Source: Mantamonas sphyraenae
Lineage: Eukaryota; CRuMs; Mantamonadidae
Length of the DNA stretch: 64,000 nt
NCBI GenBank assembly: GCA_026936335.1
Contig: JAPMXV010000011.1
Coordinates: forward strand, 226,544-290,543
Direction: 5' to 3'
Positions 1 to 10,299 of the stretch are shown here, one piece after another. The notes beneath the pieces are model-generated. The model saw only the letters and a list, made by a program, of their open reading frames with translations, had not been told where the DNA came from and searched no databases. Each line of letters opens with the position of its first letter. Position 1 is the stretch's first letter. The position numbers and the translations under genes are program-made.

Positions 1-3000
1 TCTGGCGTGGTACTCCAGTGTCCAGCGCTTGACACGATCCCACTGACTGCGCCTACTCCACTGACTGCAAACGTGCTGGCCGAAGAGGAAGACACCACAC
101 CTTTCCTGGAATTCAAGTGGTTCCATGAAGCTGAACAGAATGACATGACGGTTTCGCTGCAAGCTTTTGACGTCGTATTGTGGATGCCGATGCTGGCGGC
201 TGTGCAGGTGTCATTGGAGCCAGTGAGCGGGCAGGGAGCAACGTCCGTACGGCCCACACAATCGACTGCTGAGGCGACACCACTGGCGTTGCCGCAAGTG
301 TTTCCTCGCATCCATGTGCAATGCGAATGTGTGCGTGTGTTTCTCCCAACCCAGTTTCCACAGGCCCACTGCCCGTTTGCCATGCTGGCTCTGAACTCGA
401 TGAATCTAAAGTCGACGGCCAATCTCATCCAGGCGCAGCTGAACCAGCTTGTGCTCATCACGGATGATCTGATGGTGAAGGGAACGCCGTCAATGTCCTA
501 TCTCGACTCGCGAGGACGGCACACCATGCTGAAGCCCCTCAGTGTGCAAGTGCAGGTGGCGCTTCGTCCACAGCTGTTGTCGCTAGACGTGCGGTTCACC
601 GAAGCACGCATGTACTGTTCGTCTGCACAGGTGGGTCTCATGCAACAGCTTGCCGCCACGGTGCCCAGCCCTTCAACAATGCATGCGGGGTCAGAGGCCC
701 CTGCAGCCCCGCCTCGGGCAACAGTGCCCATACGCCTGCAGATGCATGCACCAGCCTTGTTTCTGGAACTGCGCATGAGCCCCAACCCGACGCCGTTTGC
801 CATTGTGAGCGTCCACGACGTGGCAGCCCACCTGGACCTGCAGCGAATGTCGTCCAGCCTGGCGGCCTCGCTACATCATATGTTGGCCCATTATGTCGAT
901 GCAAACGACGACAAGCAGCTTGTGCGTGTGCTACAGTCTCATGACATCACGGTGTCCTGGGAGATGCCTGCTGCTTTGCACGTGGCTGTGCGTCCCATCA
1001 AGCTGGATATCTTTCCCGAGGTGCTGGTTGCGGCGGCACTCTTTGTTGATGCCTGCAACCGTGCAGCTCTGGCCATGCAGCTTGTGCGCAGTGCTTCGAG
1101 TGCTTCCATGGTCTCTCTGGCAGACGAGGGCGTCGACGTGTCCATCAACAACAACGATATCTCTGAATCGGAGGATGCGAAGCCACCCCTTGAGCATCAG
1201 CAATTGGATGTGGATTTGTCCCTGCGTGAGATCGTTCTGCAAATGCACACGAGTGTGCAGTCGCGAGTGGAGCAAGACGGAGAGGAAGAAAATGGGGATG
1301 CACACCGGGGCGAAAGCAATCCGACGTGTGAAATGGCGCTGTGCGACGCGTCGATTCAGATGGCGCTGCTCGGAGGCGGACGCTCACGGCTGCATGGAAG
1401 TATCCTCAACGTGACGGTACACGTGGATCGGAAACACCGTCTGCTTCAGCCGGCAACCGTTGAGGTGGACGTGGAACATGTGGTGCAGAGATCCGGATCG
1501 GCGACGTTGCATGTGGATGTGCGCGTGCCATCGCTTCGGCTGACCATGGCCCACCGACACCTGAGCTCGGCCATTGCCCTCAGTAACGTGTTTGTACCTG
1601 CCATACAGCACGCCATGGATGTACACGAGCATGCACCGGCAACCGCGACGCTGGACGATTCGACGGCAATGCTTGTGGATAGATCACAGGATGACTTGCG
1701 CACCCAAGACTTTTCGTTCACCAGCGCGCCTGCAGATGGTGGCATTGAAGCGGAAGCGCTCCCTGTACCCTTGCAGCTGATGCTTAGTGGTGAAGAGGCG
1801 TCGTCCGCGTGGATGGCCTGGGCATATCCAGAGGCACGCAGCGTGTGCGAGCTTGTGACAACGCCGCTGACGTTGCACCAGCACGAACAGGTGTCTTGTG
1901 TACTCAGCTACTGGTCACCGGTGACGGGTGCATATGTGGCCGCTGCTCGCGTGCGCGTGTCACAGCGAAGCATCCGCACCATTGCCCTGCGTGGATTGCC
2001 GCTGAGCACGCAATGGAGGTTGCACGTGGATGTGCAGGACACTGCGTTGCAAGGATCCACATTGGCAGCGAGTGTGCGCATCAGCAGCCTGTCCCCACGA
2101 AGCTTGTCTGCGCAGGTTTACGTTAGCGCGACAGTGAACACGATGCAGCTGTCTGTGCGCAATCCCATGGAGGACAAACTGGAACAGGAGTTGATGTTGC
2201 TGCACGCACACTCTGTGGTCACACGGTTGGATGTATCACCGCATGGCACGTTGCTTGTGGACGCCAACGTGCATGTGCACGCTGTGCTGAACAACATGGC
2301 CACCAACACACAGGAGCCGTTGCTGGACGCATGTCACCTCTCGGCAGCCCTGAGCGTGGACAAACACATGGACAGCCACGGGCGCACGGAACGAGAGTCG
2401 ACGCGGCTGGCAGTGCGAAGCAGCGGCTTGCAAGTGTGCGTAGGCCTGAATGCACTTCGAATGTTGCTTCAGAGTGCACGCGCGTTCCAAAGACGCTTGG
2501 AGCCTCTGTTTGCGCAACATGCACGCGTGTTGGCGCAGCGTTCGTACAGCGAGGACGAGCTGTGGTACGATGCGAGCGGAGACGGGGCAGTGACACCCGA
2601 CGAGGACAACGACGATGCACAATGGGCTGGTACGCGGGAACACGGAAGCTATGCCGTGTTTGTCTTGGTCAATCACACAGGCATCGACCTGCGGTACGGC
2701 CAGCTGGGCACGGCAGAGATCGGGTACCTCGAAGCAGGGCGCAGCTGCGACTACCATTGGTACACCCACCAAGAGACACAGTTCTGCAAGAAGCAGCTGC
2801 GAGTAGCAGCTGAGGCCGTCAAACTGCGGTGGACCGACCCTGTGGACATCCATCGTCCGGGTGTGCGTGAGCTTCGTGTCATGTACATGGGCGCGGAAGT
2901 GTCGATGTGGCTGCATGTGTATGCACAAGACTTCCAACTGCGGGTTGAGCTGTATCCAACACACACGTTGGTCAACACGCTGCCAGACAGCGTGCAGATG

Positions 3001-6000
3001 CAGATAGACTGTGCCGATGGCGATGGCGGTGGCGGTGGCAGCGACGACAGGATGTGGGAGCTGCCTGGCACAGACGTGTCTGCACGGTTGAGCAGCCCCA
3101 CGTGTGCATACGTAATGATGCGAAAGGAGGAATCACGGGTGCGTGTGCGCGTGTGCGCAGATGCTCAGTCGGACAGGACGACGGCGTGGTCTCAGTGGGT
3201 TGACATACATCCAACCGATGTGTCCAGCAGCACTCTGGTAGACATGGACATGCAGGACGGGAGCACACGATACGCATGCTGGCTACAGGTGGTCCGGAGG
3301 CGTGCGGCGGACGGCGGACTGCTGTGTGTGGCCCTGCACCCTGTGTTTGCCGTCCGCAACCGCACCACAATTCCCTTTAGCTACCAACTGTGGTCCACAA
3401 CGACAAGCGCTCTTATGGAAGAGCAAGTGCCCGTGGGCGAACGGGTGATCCTGGACGGGCCGGCCATGGATCCCACAAACGGCCAGCTACTGTCATTCCG
3501 CTTCCACAGCGTCCATCGTGACCGTCGCGCTCTCTCGCGCTCATACCCGAGCCTGCCTCTAACCCAGGACTTTATCGACAGTGTGAAACAGCCTCTGGAA
3601 GCCCTGCCCGACAGGTCTGCGAGGGTGCATAGTTCGTCTTTGTCGTCATCGTCGTCCTCCTTGTCTGCCAATGGCCCCAGACAGGGGGAGGAGGAGGAGG
3701 ACACACGCACAATGTATCTTGTGGACGAACTGCCTGCGGTGCCTGTGCGGACGCCTTCCGCGCTGAAGACTGCGCGGTTGCCTGCTGTGTCACTGTACCG
3801 ACCGGAATCGCAAGCCCGGGCGGTGGGGGTGCGATATGCGTTGGACATGGACAACCCTCTGAGAAAAGGGACGACGAGTGCATACGCAGTGGCACGCCCC
3901 GTGGCTTCCATGGTACCCACTGTGGATGTGTGTGTGTACAACCAGCTTGAGGTGCACAATTACACGCAGCTGCGCCTGCTCTTTCGTGTCGCACGCTCCG
4001 ACAAACCAGCCGAGGTGGGCCCCAGCGATCTGGTGTTGTACCCATCCCATGATGTGGCAGACGCATACACACGCTTCCAAGTCGCCGTGCTGTTGGAAGG
4101 CAACGATACAGAGTCGGTGCCCTCCACAACTTGCTGGAGCGTGCCGCTGCCGCTGTTTCGGGACCAGACGCGTGATTTTGCGTACATGTTTGCTGTGAAG
4201 AAGGAATCTGCAAACGCACAGCCGATAGTGCTCAACGCACACGTGCAAGTGCGCGGGTTTGGCGTACGCGTACTCCTTCGCCCACAAATGGTTGTGTTCA
4301 ACCAGCTGGACCGTGCCGTGGTGCTTTCAGGTGGAAACGAAGCGCCCGTGTGCACAGTTGACTCACAGAATCGGATGCAACTGGTCGTGTGGCCCAAATT
4401 GTGGCTGGAGGGCACCAAGACTGACCAGAAGCGGACCACGAGAGAGGAGGAGATGAACAACAACAACAAGAAGAAGAACAAGTACAACAACGAGAAGGAA
4501 GACCAGGATGGGCCATCGGGATCCACAGAGGTGGAAGAGGGGGTGGAAATTGGCCAGGACCTGCTGCATGTGACATTTGCGCTGCAGATGGACGGGTATG
4601 CTCGCAGCGAGATGATTGAGGTGCCGTGTGAACAGGATTACGTACGCGACGTGTGCCTTTTGGCAGACGACCTGTCGCACATGCGTGTGGTGCGTGTGCA
4701 AGTGACGTTGCATCGCCGCATGAACAAGCTGCTATTGTGGCAGGCGCACCAGGCGCCGTTTGTGCTGCGCAACGAAAGCACACATGCGGACATGCTTGTG
4801 TGGCAGCAGCACTGCCCCGAGGCTACGCTGAGACTGCGTCCAGGCCAACACAGCGACTTTGCCTTTCGCTCGTTGGACACAAAGCGTGCATCGAGCCGGG
4901 AGGACGAGGAGGAGGAGGAGGCAGAGGAAGGCAACACACGGGTGCAGCAGCGGATGTCGCTGTCGTCCATGCTGGGAATCCAGGTGGGCGTAAGCGACTC
5001 GGACCTGGCGACTATGAACACGCCGCCGAGACTGTGTGTGCAGATGGTGAGGGCCGGCGAGGAAGCGTCTGGAGCCAGTGAGCCGTTGACGCTGAGTGCC
5101 TTGACATGTGGTCATTCGCAGGGCAACGGAGTTCATGCGCTGGTGGAACAGCATGCATCGCACTTTGTGGTTACGCTGGACAGCCGGGATCAGGAGCACA
5201 AGGGAGCAGGGACGCACGAGGAGGATGCATCGGTGATGGTGGAGATGCTGGACAGCAGCAACAGCGTCGAGGTGGCGTTGGACACCCTGGCATTGTGCGT
5301 TCTGCATGAACCGATGCGTGGGGAGGAGCAGTGGGCGGAAGCGTTGCGTGTGGAGGTGGGTGCGGTTCGGGTGGAGGTTGTACAGTCAGAGGCACGCGCG
5401 CACACACGTGCAGAGCAGACGATGCGCGTGGGTGTGCGCCTAGGAAGCGTGCAAGTGGACAATTACATGCCCGGGGCGGAGTTCCCTGTGCTACTCACCT
5501 CGTTGCCCGAGGGCAGCACCAACGACTTGGGGCAGTTTGGACAGCCGCCAGCCGTGCAGGTGAGCGTGGAAGTGGATGAGTTTGGCGGAGGCGAGAGCCG
5601 ATTGCACAGTTTGGACGTGGATGCGCAACCGCTGCGGCTGTTCTTTGAGGACGGCCTTGTGGACGGCACGATGGAGTTGGTGGAAGGGGTGCTGGAGCTG
5701 GTGGGGGACGAGGCGTTGGACGAGGCCGGGGCCGGGACGAGTGCGGTAGTTCGGGGCTGGAGGGAGGCAGGCGCAGTCATGGGAGACGGAGAAGATGGGA
5801 CGACGCTGTATTACGTCGGATACGAAGTGGAACGCAACATGGAGGCGTTGATGGAGGCGCCGGTGCGAGTTGTGCAAGCGGTGCATGCCATCCGCAGGTG
5901 TAACATCAGCAGCGTGCAGCTGCGTGCGTGGCTGCATGTGTCGTCGCCGGTGTATCTGAGTGTGGCGGACAGTCCGCTGGCAACGTCTGCAGTGCGTGTG

Positions 6001-7071
6001 CGGCAGGTGCAGGCCACGCCGCAGCAGTTGGCTCAGCTGCTTGTGAGCACGTACGTCAACGACGTGATTGTGGGTGCGCCTGCAGTGTTGGGCTCACTGC
6101 AGCTGCTGGGAAACCCAACTGCACTTGTGCGCAGCATCACCACGGGTGTGCAGGATCTGGTGCGACTGCCCACACAGGGGTGGCAGCAGGGACCGCGTGA
6201 GTTTGTGGCCGGCATCGGCTCCGGGCTGTCCTCGTTGCTCGTGAGCGTGTCGCAGGGCACGCTGCAATCGTTCAGTGGCCTGCTGGCCAGCCTTGGACGG
6301 AACATCAGCCTGTTGGGCATGGACTCGGAGCAGGGACGCAGGCGTTCGGCATCTTTGCAGGGAGGTCTGGCCTCAGGATTGGCTCAAGGGGTGCAAGGGG
6401 TGGGCGAAGGACTCATGCAGGGGCTGTCGGGCATTGTGACGCAACCGATGCGCTCTGCAAGCAGGGATGGGGCGGCTGGGCTGTTCCGGGGATTGGGCAA
6501 AGGGTTGCTGGGCGCAGTGGCACGTCCGGTGGGCGCAGTGTTTGAAATGGCCTCACAGACTACGTATGGATTCATGAACAGCGTCGGGTTGGGTCACGGC
6601 GTGGTACAGCGGCGACCGCGACGCGCGGTGGCGTGGCGTGGCGCCGTTCCGTCGCATCCTGCATATGAGGTCATGCTGGAGCTGTTGTGGGCTCGCGAAG
6701 AGGTGACAGATGACGCATACGTGTACCACACGGAAGCATCTGTGTTGTCCATGGATATGGACTGTGTGCTGCTGCTGACACGGCGTACGCTGTACATTGT
6801 GCGGGATGGCCTGAGCGGTGTGCTGCACGACTGCATCCCGCGTGCTTCGGTGGTCGCATTCGGCGACGACCGTGGAGTGTTGGCAGACGCAGGCATCGAG
6901 GCATCGCCCGAGGAGCATCCTGCGGTGTTGCTCATTTTCACGCAGCAGGCGCAGGGTGCCGCCGAGGAAGGGAGCCAGGAGCAAGACGGCACAGCACGTG
7001 GAATCTGCTGGGCATTTGGATTTGCCACTGAGTTTCAGGCTGCGTTTGTGCGACTGGCCATGGAACAATGA
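1..7071 (+). CDS. VPS13-family bridge-like lipid transfer protein, C-terminal part (partial)
   Basis: The reading frame is already open at base 1, so the 5' part, including the N-terminal chorein domain, lies outside the window. About 2,356 residues are present with no intron. The stretch from about base 2,640 to 5,000 has the repeated beta-rich segments of the VPS13 adaptor-binding (SHR-BD) region, with phrases such as VFVLVNHTGIDLRYG and FAVRNRTTIPFSYQLW. The best signature is the C-terminal DH-like region at about 5,880-6,560, with GSLQLLGNPTALVRSITTG followed by a GPREFVAGIGSG segment and Gly-rich amphipathic repeats. A PH-like end follows at about 6,640-7,071 (VLLLTRRTLYIV). The Gly-rich C-terminus resembles VPS13B (COH1) more than VPS13A/C. 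In the family these proteins move phospholipids between membranes at contact sites. Low-complexity acidic or Asn/Lys inserts occur near 3,640-3,710, 4,440-4,500 and 4,900. Paralogue assignment is inference. Confidence 0.9.
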   Translation, partial: SGVVLQCPALDTIPLTAPTPLTANVLAEEEDTTPFLEFKWFHEAEQNDMTVSLQAFDVVLWMPMLAAVQVSLEPVSGQGATSVRPTQSTAEATPLALPQVFPRIHVQCECVRVFLPTQFPQAHCPFAMLALNSMNLKSTANLIQAQLNQLVLITDDLMVKGTPSMSYLDSRGRHTMLKPLSVQVQVALRPQLLSLDVRFTEARMYCSSAQVGLMQQLAATVPSPSTMHAGSEAPAAPPRATVPIRLQMHAPALFLELRMSPNPTPFAIVSVHDVAAHLDLQRMSSSLAASLHHMLAHYVDANDDKQLVRVLQSHDITVSWEMPAALHVAVRPIKLDIFPEVLVAAALFVDACNRAALAMQLVRSASSASMVSLADEGVDVSINNNDISESEDAKPPLEHQQLDVDLSLREIVLQMHTSVQSRVEQDGEEENGDAHRGESNPTCEMALCDASIQMALLGGGRSRLHGSILNVTVHVDRKHRLLQPATVEVDVEHVVQRSGSATLHVDVRVPSLRLTMAHRHLSSAIALSNVFVPAIQHAMDVHEHAPATATLDDSTAMLVDRSQDDLRTQDFSFTSAPADGGIEAEALPVPLQLMLSGEEASSAWMAWAYPEARSVCELVTTPLTLHQHEQVSCVLSYWSPVTGAYVAAARVRVSQRSIRTIALRGLPLSTQWRLHVDVQDTALQGSTLAASVRISSLSPRSLSAQVYVSATVNTMQLSVRNPMEDKLEQELMLLHAHSVVTRLDVSPHGTLLVDANVHVHAVLNNMATNTQEPLLDACHLSAALSVDKHMDSHGRTERESTRLAVRSSGLQVCVGLNALRMLLQSARAFQRRLEPLFAQHARVLAQRSYSEDELWYDASGDGAVTPDEDNDDAQWAGTREHGSYAVFVLVNHTGIDLRYGQLGTAEIGYLEAGRSCDYHWYTHQETQFCKKQLRVAAEAVKLRWTDPVDIHRPGVRELRVMYMGAEVSMWLHVYAQDFQLRVELYPTHTLVNTLPDSVQMQIDCADGDGGGGGSDDRMWELPGTDVSARLSSPTCAYVMMRKEESRVRVRVCADAQSDRTTAWSQWVDIHPTDVSSSTLVDMDMQDGSTRYACWLQVVRRRAADGGLLCVALHPVFAVRNRTTIPFSYQLWSTTTSALMEEQVPVGERVILDGPAMDPTNGQLLSFRFHSVHRDRRALSRSYPSLPLTQDFIDSVKQPLEALPDRSARVHSSSLSSSSSSLSANGPRQGEEEEDTRTMYLVDELPAVPVRTPSALKTARLPAVSLYRPESQARAVGVRYALDMDNPLRKGTTSAYAVARPVASMVPTVDVCVYNQLEVHNYTQLRLLFRVARSDKPAEVGPSDLVLYPSHDVADAYTRFQVAVLLEGNDTESVPSTTCWSVPLPLFRDQTRDFAYMFAVKKESANAQPIVLNAHVQVRGFGVRVLLRPQMVVFNQLDRAVVLSGGNEAPVCTVDSQNRMQLVVWPKLWLEGTKTDQKRTTREEEMNNNNKKKNKYNNEKEDQDGPSGSTEVEEGVEIGQDLLHVTFALQMDGYARSEMIEVPCEQDYVRDVCLLADDLSHMRVVRVQVTLHRRMNKLLLWQAHQAPFVLRNESTHADMLVWQQHCPEATLRLRPGQHSDFAFRSLDTKRASSREDEEEEEAEEGNTRVQQRMSLSSMLGIQVGVSDSDLATMNTPPRLCVQMVRAGEEASGASEPLTLSALTCGHSQGNGVHALVEQHASHFVVTLDSRDQEHKGAGTHEEDASVMVEMLDSSNSVEVALDTLALCVLHEPMRGEEQWAEALRVEVGAVRVEVVQSEARAHTRAEQTMRVGVRLGSVQVDNYMPGAEFPVLLTSLPEGSTNDLGQFGQPPAVQVSVEVDEFGGGESRLHSLDVDAQPLRLFFEDGLVDGTMELVEGVLELVGDEALDEAGAGTSAVVRGWREAGAVMGDGEDGTTLYYVGYEVERNMEALMEAPVRVVQAVHAIRRCNISSVQLRAWLHVSSPVYLSVADSPLATSAVRVRQVQATPQQLAQLLVSTYVNDVIVGAPAVLGSLQLLGNPTALVRSITTGVQDLVRLPTQGWQQGPREFVAGIGSGLSSLLVSVSQGTLQSFSGLLASLGRNISLLGMDSEQGRRRSASLQGGLASGLAQGVQGVGEGLMQGLSGIVTQPMRSASRDGAAGLFRGLGKGLLGAVARPVGAVFEMASQTTYGFMNSVGLGHGVVQRRPRRAVAWRGAVPSHPAYEVMLELLWAREEVTDDAYVYHTEASVLSMDMDCVLLLTRRTLYIVRDGLSGVLHDCIPRASVVAFGDDRGVLADAGIEASPEEHPAVLLIFTQQAQGAAEEGSQEQDGTARGICWAFGFATEFQAAFVRLAMEQ

Positions 7072-7344
7072 TGCGCGAGAGACGATTGCGCCGGCGTTCG
7101 CAGCACAAAAATGTTGGTTACTTCCCGCAGACACTTCATCACACATCGCCTCCACACACGCACACACGTCGCCAGCCACACATGCACACGCACACCCACC
7201 GGTTAGGAGGCGTGCAACGTGTGCATGAGGGCAGGAGGGCGTGCGAGGCAGCGGCTCATTGGCGGCTTGCATTTTTTTCGTACCCAGAAAAGGCCTTGCC
7301 CACAAGCCGTACAGGAAGCTCACACACAGCTGCACATCCCACAG

Positions 7345-8434
7345 ATGGCTATCGGCAAGAACAAGCGTCTGTCTCGCGGCAAGGGCAAGAAGGGAAAGAA
7401 GGTGTATGTTGCACGGGGACGGAGCAAAGAACGAAAGGAGAAAGCGCATGCGAAACGCAGCTGGAGGCGGCCTGCAGCGCGCAGCATGCACCACTGCCTG
7501 GCATGACCCATGGCCATGGCAGCGCACACCCGGCACACATGCATGGGTCTGGGTGTGCTGTGCTGTGTGTGGGCATGCAAGGCAGCAGCGTGCGGTTTTG
7601 TGCCTGCAGCCGGCCCTGAGAGGCCCCGGCTGCCGATTTTCGCATGCGCTTTCGTGCAAGGCAAAACGGGCGCGGGAGAGGTGGGGAGGAAGTGTGATGG
7701 GAAACTGACATGGCGTGTGACTGCATCACAGTGTGGACCCGTTCACCAAGAAGGAGTGGTACGAGGTGGTTGCACCCAACGTGTTCACGGTGCGCAACTT
7801 TGGCAAGACGCTGGTGACGCGCACTGCCGGCACCAAGATCGCGTCGGAGCAGCTCAAGGGCCGCGTGTTTGAGGCCTCGCTGGGCGACCTCAACAACGAC
7901 GAGGATCAGTACTTCCGCAAGTTCCGCCTTCGTGCGGAGGATGTGCAGGGCCGTAACGTGCTCACGAGCTTCCACGGCATGGATTTCACCACCGACAAGC
8001 TGCACTCGCTGGTGCGCAAGTGGCACTCGCTGATCGAGGCCTCTGTGGACGTCAAGACCACTGACGGCTACCTCATCCGCATGTTCTGCATTGCGTTCAC
8101 CCGCAAGTCGCGCGGCCAGACCTCCAAGACCTGCTATGCACAGACCTCGCAGATCAAGGAGATCCGCCGCCGCATGCGTGAGATCATGGTGCGTGAGGCT
8201 ACCTGCGACGTCAAGGATCTGATCCCCAAGCTGTTCCCGGGCCTCATCGGCAACGAGATCGAGAAGGCCTGCGCCCCGATCTTCCCGCTCAGCAATGTCT
8301 ACGTGCGCAAGATCAAGGTGCTCAAGGCTCCCAAGTTCGACCTCACCCGTCTCATGGAGCAGCACAGCAAGACCAAGAACGACGCCGGCAAGAAGGTCGC
8401 GCGCCCGGCCCCTGCTGCTGAGGCCGAGGCATAA
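7345..8434 (+). CDS. RPS3A: 40S ribosomal protein eS1 (S3a)
   Basis: Two exons, 7345-7403 and 7732-8434, with a 328-bp intron (GTATGT...CACAG). Joining them gives [12 protein letters not shown]...[15 protein letters not shown], which follows the eukaryotic eS1 pattern across the junction and restores the Val-Val pair known from animals. The 253-residue product has the usual family length. Landmarks include [21 protein letters not shown], the [10 protein letters not shown] block and [10 protein letters not shown]. eS1 is a core protein of the small subunit platform near the mRNA exit site. The ATG at 7345 is the first codon of the conserved MAxGKNKRL start. An Ala/Pro tail follows the conserved core. 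Codon use is strongly biased to C/G-ending codons, as expected for a highly expressed gene. Confidence 0.97.
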
Positions 8435-8577
8435 ATGCAATCACTGCGCCTTTTCTGTCCGTTTCCTCCTCCTCGTTGATGCTCCACAACAACACTGCCT
8501 GTGCTTTCTTGATCTCTGGGTGCTAACTGGTGGGCACATGCAAAGACAGCGGCAAAGAGAGAATGGACGTGGTGTTT

Positions 8578-10236
8578 TCATTCGGACGAGTTGTCCAGCG
8601 AGTTGAGGGCTTCGGCCAACTCGCGAATGAGGGCCGCCAGAGCAGTGCACTCGCTGACATCGTTGGTGTCCTCCAGCGCAGCGGTCGCCATATCCATCTT
8701 GGTGAGCATGGCGCCACGAGCACGTGCAAACACAGACGCAGCCTGCGTCTTTGCCGAAGTGCCGGCAAGGGTGGGCGTGTTCGGGGCGCCACTTCGTCGC
8801 GAGCGGGACGGGGAGGCGGCAAACTGCATAGATTGCACGGGTGTGGCCACACTGCCTGCCATGCTGGTTGTCGCCGTGTTGTTGTTGTTGTCATCTTCGT
8901 AGTACTCGTCGTCGTCGTCGTCGTCGTCGACGGTGCGGCGGCGTCGCTGTTGCGAATCCACCACAGTGGGCACCGCACGCAGCTTGCCACTGGACTTTTC
9001 CACCATTCGCTTCTTGCCCTTGTGCTGTGCGCGTGCTGCGTCGCTCTCGGCTCCTGACGACGGCCCGTTCAGCTGTGCCAGCGGTGTGCTTGTCTCTTCG
9101 TTCTCCACCGTCCTTTTCTCAAACTCGTTTGTGACGCCACGGTCCACCTCCACACGTGCTCGCTTGTGGTGCGCAAGATACGACGACGGCGGCGTCGGGG
9201 TGTTTGATGCTGCTGTCGTGGCAGACACAGACGATGAGTTGTGTGTGTTGCGTGTCTCGTGCCCTGCACTGTGTGCGCTTCCTGACGCCGACGCCGCCGA
9301 CCCAGACGCCGACGAGGACGCAGACCCAGACCCCTTTCCGGCCACTTTGATGTCTCCTTCTGCACCATACACGCGACCACACGCCACGCATAGCTTGTCT
9401 CCCGACGTACGGTCCTCCATCAGCGGCACCAGACACTCGTCGCGTCCGCAGTACTCGTTGAGCATTCGGTAACCCTGCACCAGCAAGTCTGCCAGTCGCT
9501 GGCTGTTTGCTGCGCTCTGCTTGCTCCTCTCCTCAATGCGGGCCATCTGCTCTTCTGTCGGTGGCACCCAATCGTCGTCGTCGTCGTCATTGTTGTTGGT
9601 GTTGCCCGCGTTTTCCTGCTGCTGTGTGCTTCGTCCCGCCCTTTCTTCCTCTCGAGCTCCCGCTGAGGACGACCCTCCTCGCAACCCATTGCCGCTGCTG
9701 CTGCTGCCACCGCTGCTGCTGCTGCTCTGTGCACCATGCGACGGAGACTTGCGTGCGTCCAGCACTCGCATCCCCGTGCTGTTTCCGCCGCGCAGACGCT
9801 GGTATTCCAGAATCTGCGCCTGCGTGTCGTCGTCCAGACCCGCCACACTCATGTCTGCCGAGCCACCTTGGCTTCCACCCTCAGCACCGCCGTTGCTATT
9901 GCGTTGCACTCCAACCTCGTCAAACTCCAGGTTGCGCGGGCTGCGGCCCTTGTTGCGTCCCACAGGCGACGCCCCGAACCGTGAGCCGGGTGAGCTTCGC
10001 ACCGGAGACGGCGAGCTCGCAGCTGGGCTCTTGGACGGCGTGCCCACCGCTTGGTTGTTGCCATCAAAGAATTGCAGGCAGCTGATGCAGTATCGCTGAC
10101 CCTCGGCGTTGGCCACCAGCGGGATGTTGCACCCGTCGTTCGGGCATGTGTCCGGAAGCAGCGTCCAGCCCTCCACCAACTTCTTTGACAGTTCGTTTAC
10201 ATTGCGCGACACTCGGTCACGATCGTACTGCGACAT
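8578..10236 (-). CDS. Protein with two p27/SSSCA1-type zinc ribbons and long disordered regions
   Basis: A 552-residue frame whose ATG at 10236 lies 63 bases from the divergent AP-3 delta start; the open frame runs further upstream, but into AP-3 delta exon 1. Residues about 10-60 hold CPNDGCNIPL...YCISC, the four-cysteine pattern of the Auto_anti-p27 family (ZNRD2/SSSCA1). A second copy lies at about 310-360 with CGRDECLVPL...LCVACG and the same preceding helix (LVQGYRMLNEY). Both four-cysteine sets are intact. The rest is low-complexity Ser/Gly, Asp and Asn tracts, including poly-Asp (about 8,900-8,935 and 9,570-9,590) and a Lys/Arg-rich patch (HKGKKRMVEKSSGKLR). The C-terminal 60 residues look helical. 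Human ZNRD2 has a single ribbon and is poorly understood; the doubled ribbon is the notable point. Function is not assignable beyond zinc binding. Confidence 0.8.
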   Translation of the reverse strand: MSQYDRDRVSRNVNELSKKLVEGWTLLPDTCPNDGCNIPLVANAEGQRYCISCLQFFDGNNQAVGTPSKSPAASSPSPVRSSPGSRFGASPVGRNKGRSPRNLEFDEVGVQRNSNGGAEGGSQGGSADMSVAGLDDDTQAQILEYQRLRGGNSTGMRVLDARKSPSHGAQSSSSSGGSSSSGNGLRGGSSSAGAREEERAGRSTQQQENAGNTNNNDDDDDDWVPPTEEQMARIEERSKQSAANSQRLADLLVQGYRMLNEYCGRDECLVPLMEDRTSGDKLCVACGRVYGAEGDIKVAGKGSGSASSSASGSAASASGSAHSAGHETRNTHNSSSVSATTAASNTPTPPSSYLAHHKRARVEVDRGVTNEFEKRTVENEETSTPLAQLNGPSSGAESDAARAQHKGKKRMVEKSSGKLRAVPTVVDSQQRRRRTVDDDDDDDEYYEDDNNNNTATTSMAGSVATPVQSMQFAASPSRSRRSGAPNTPTLAGTSAKTQAASVFARARGAMLTKMDMATAALEDTNDVSECTALAALIRELAEALNSLDNSSE

Positions 10237-10299
10237 GGCTCGGCCCTTTTGGTGTTTCCGCGCCCGCACACACCACAAACCTCCCTCCTTGGCCCAACC

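Noticed and set aside
7346-7731. Separate small proteins from overlapping plus frames in the eS1 intron
   Set aside because: They are readings through the intron; eS1 splicing explains the region.
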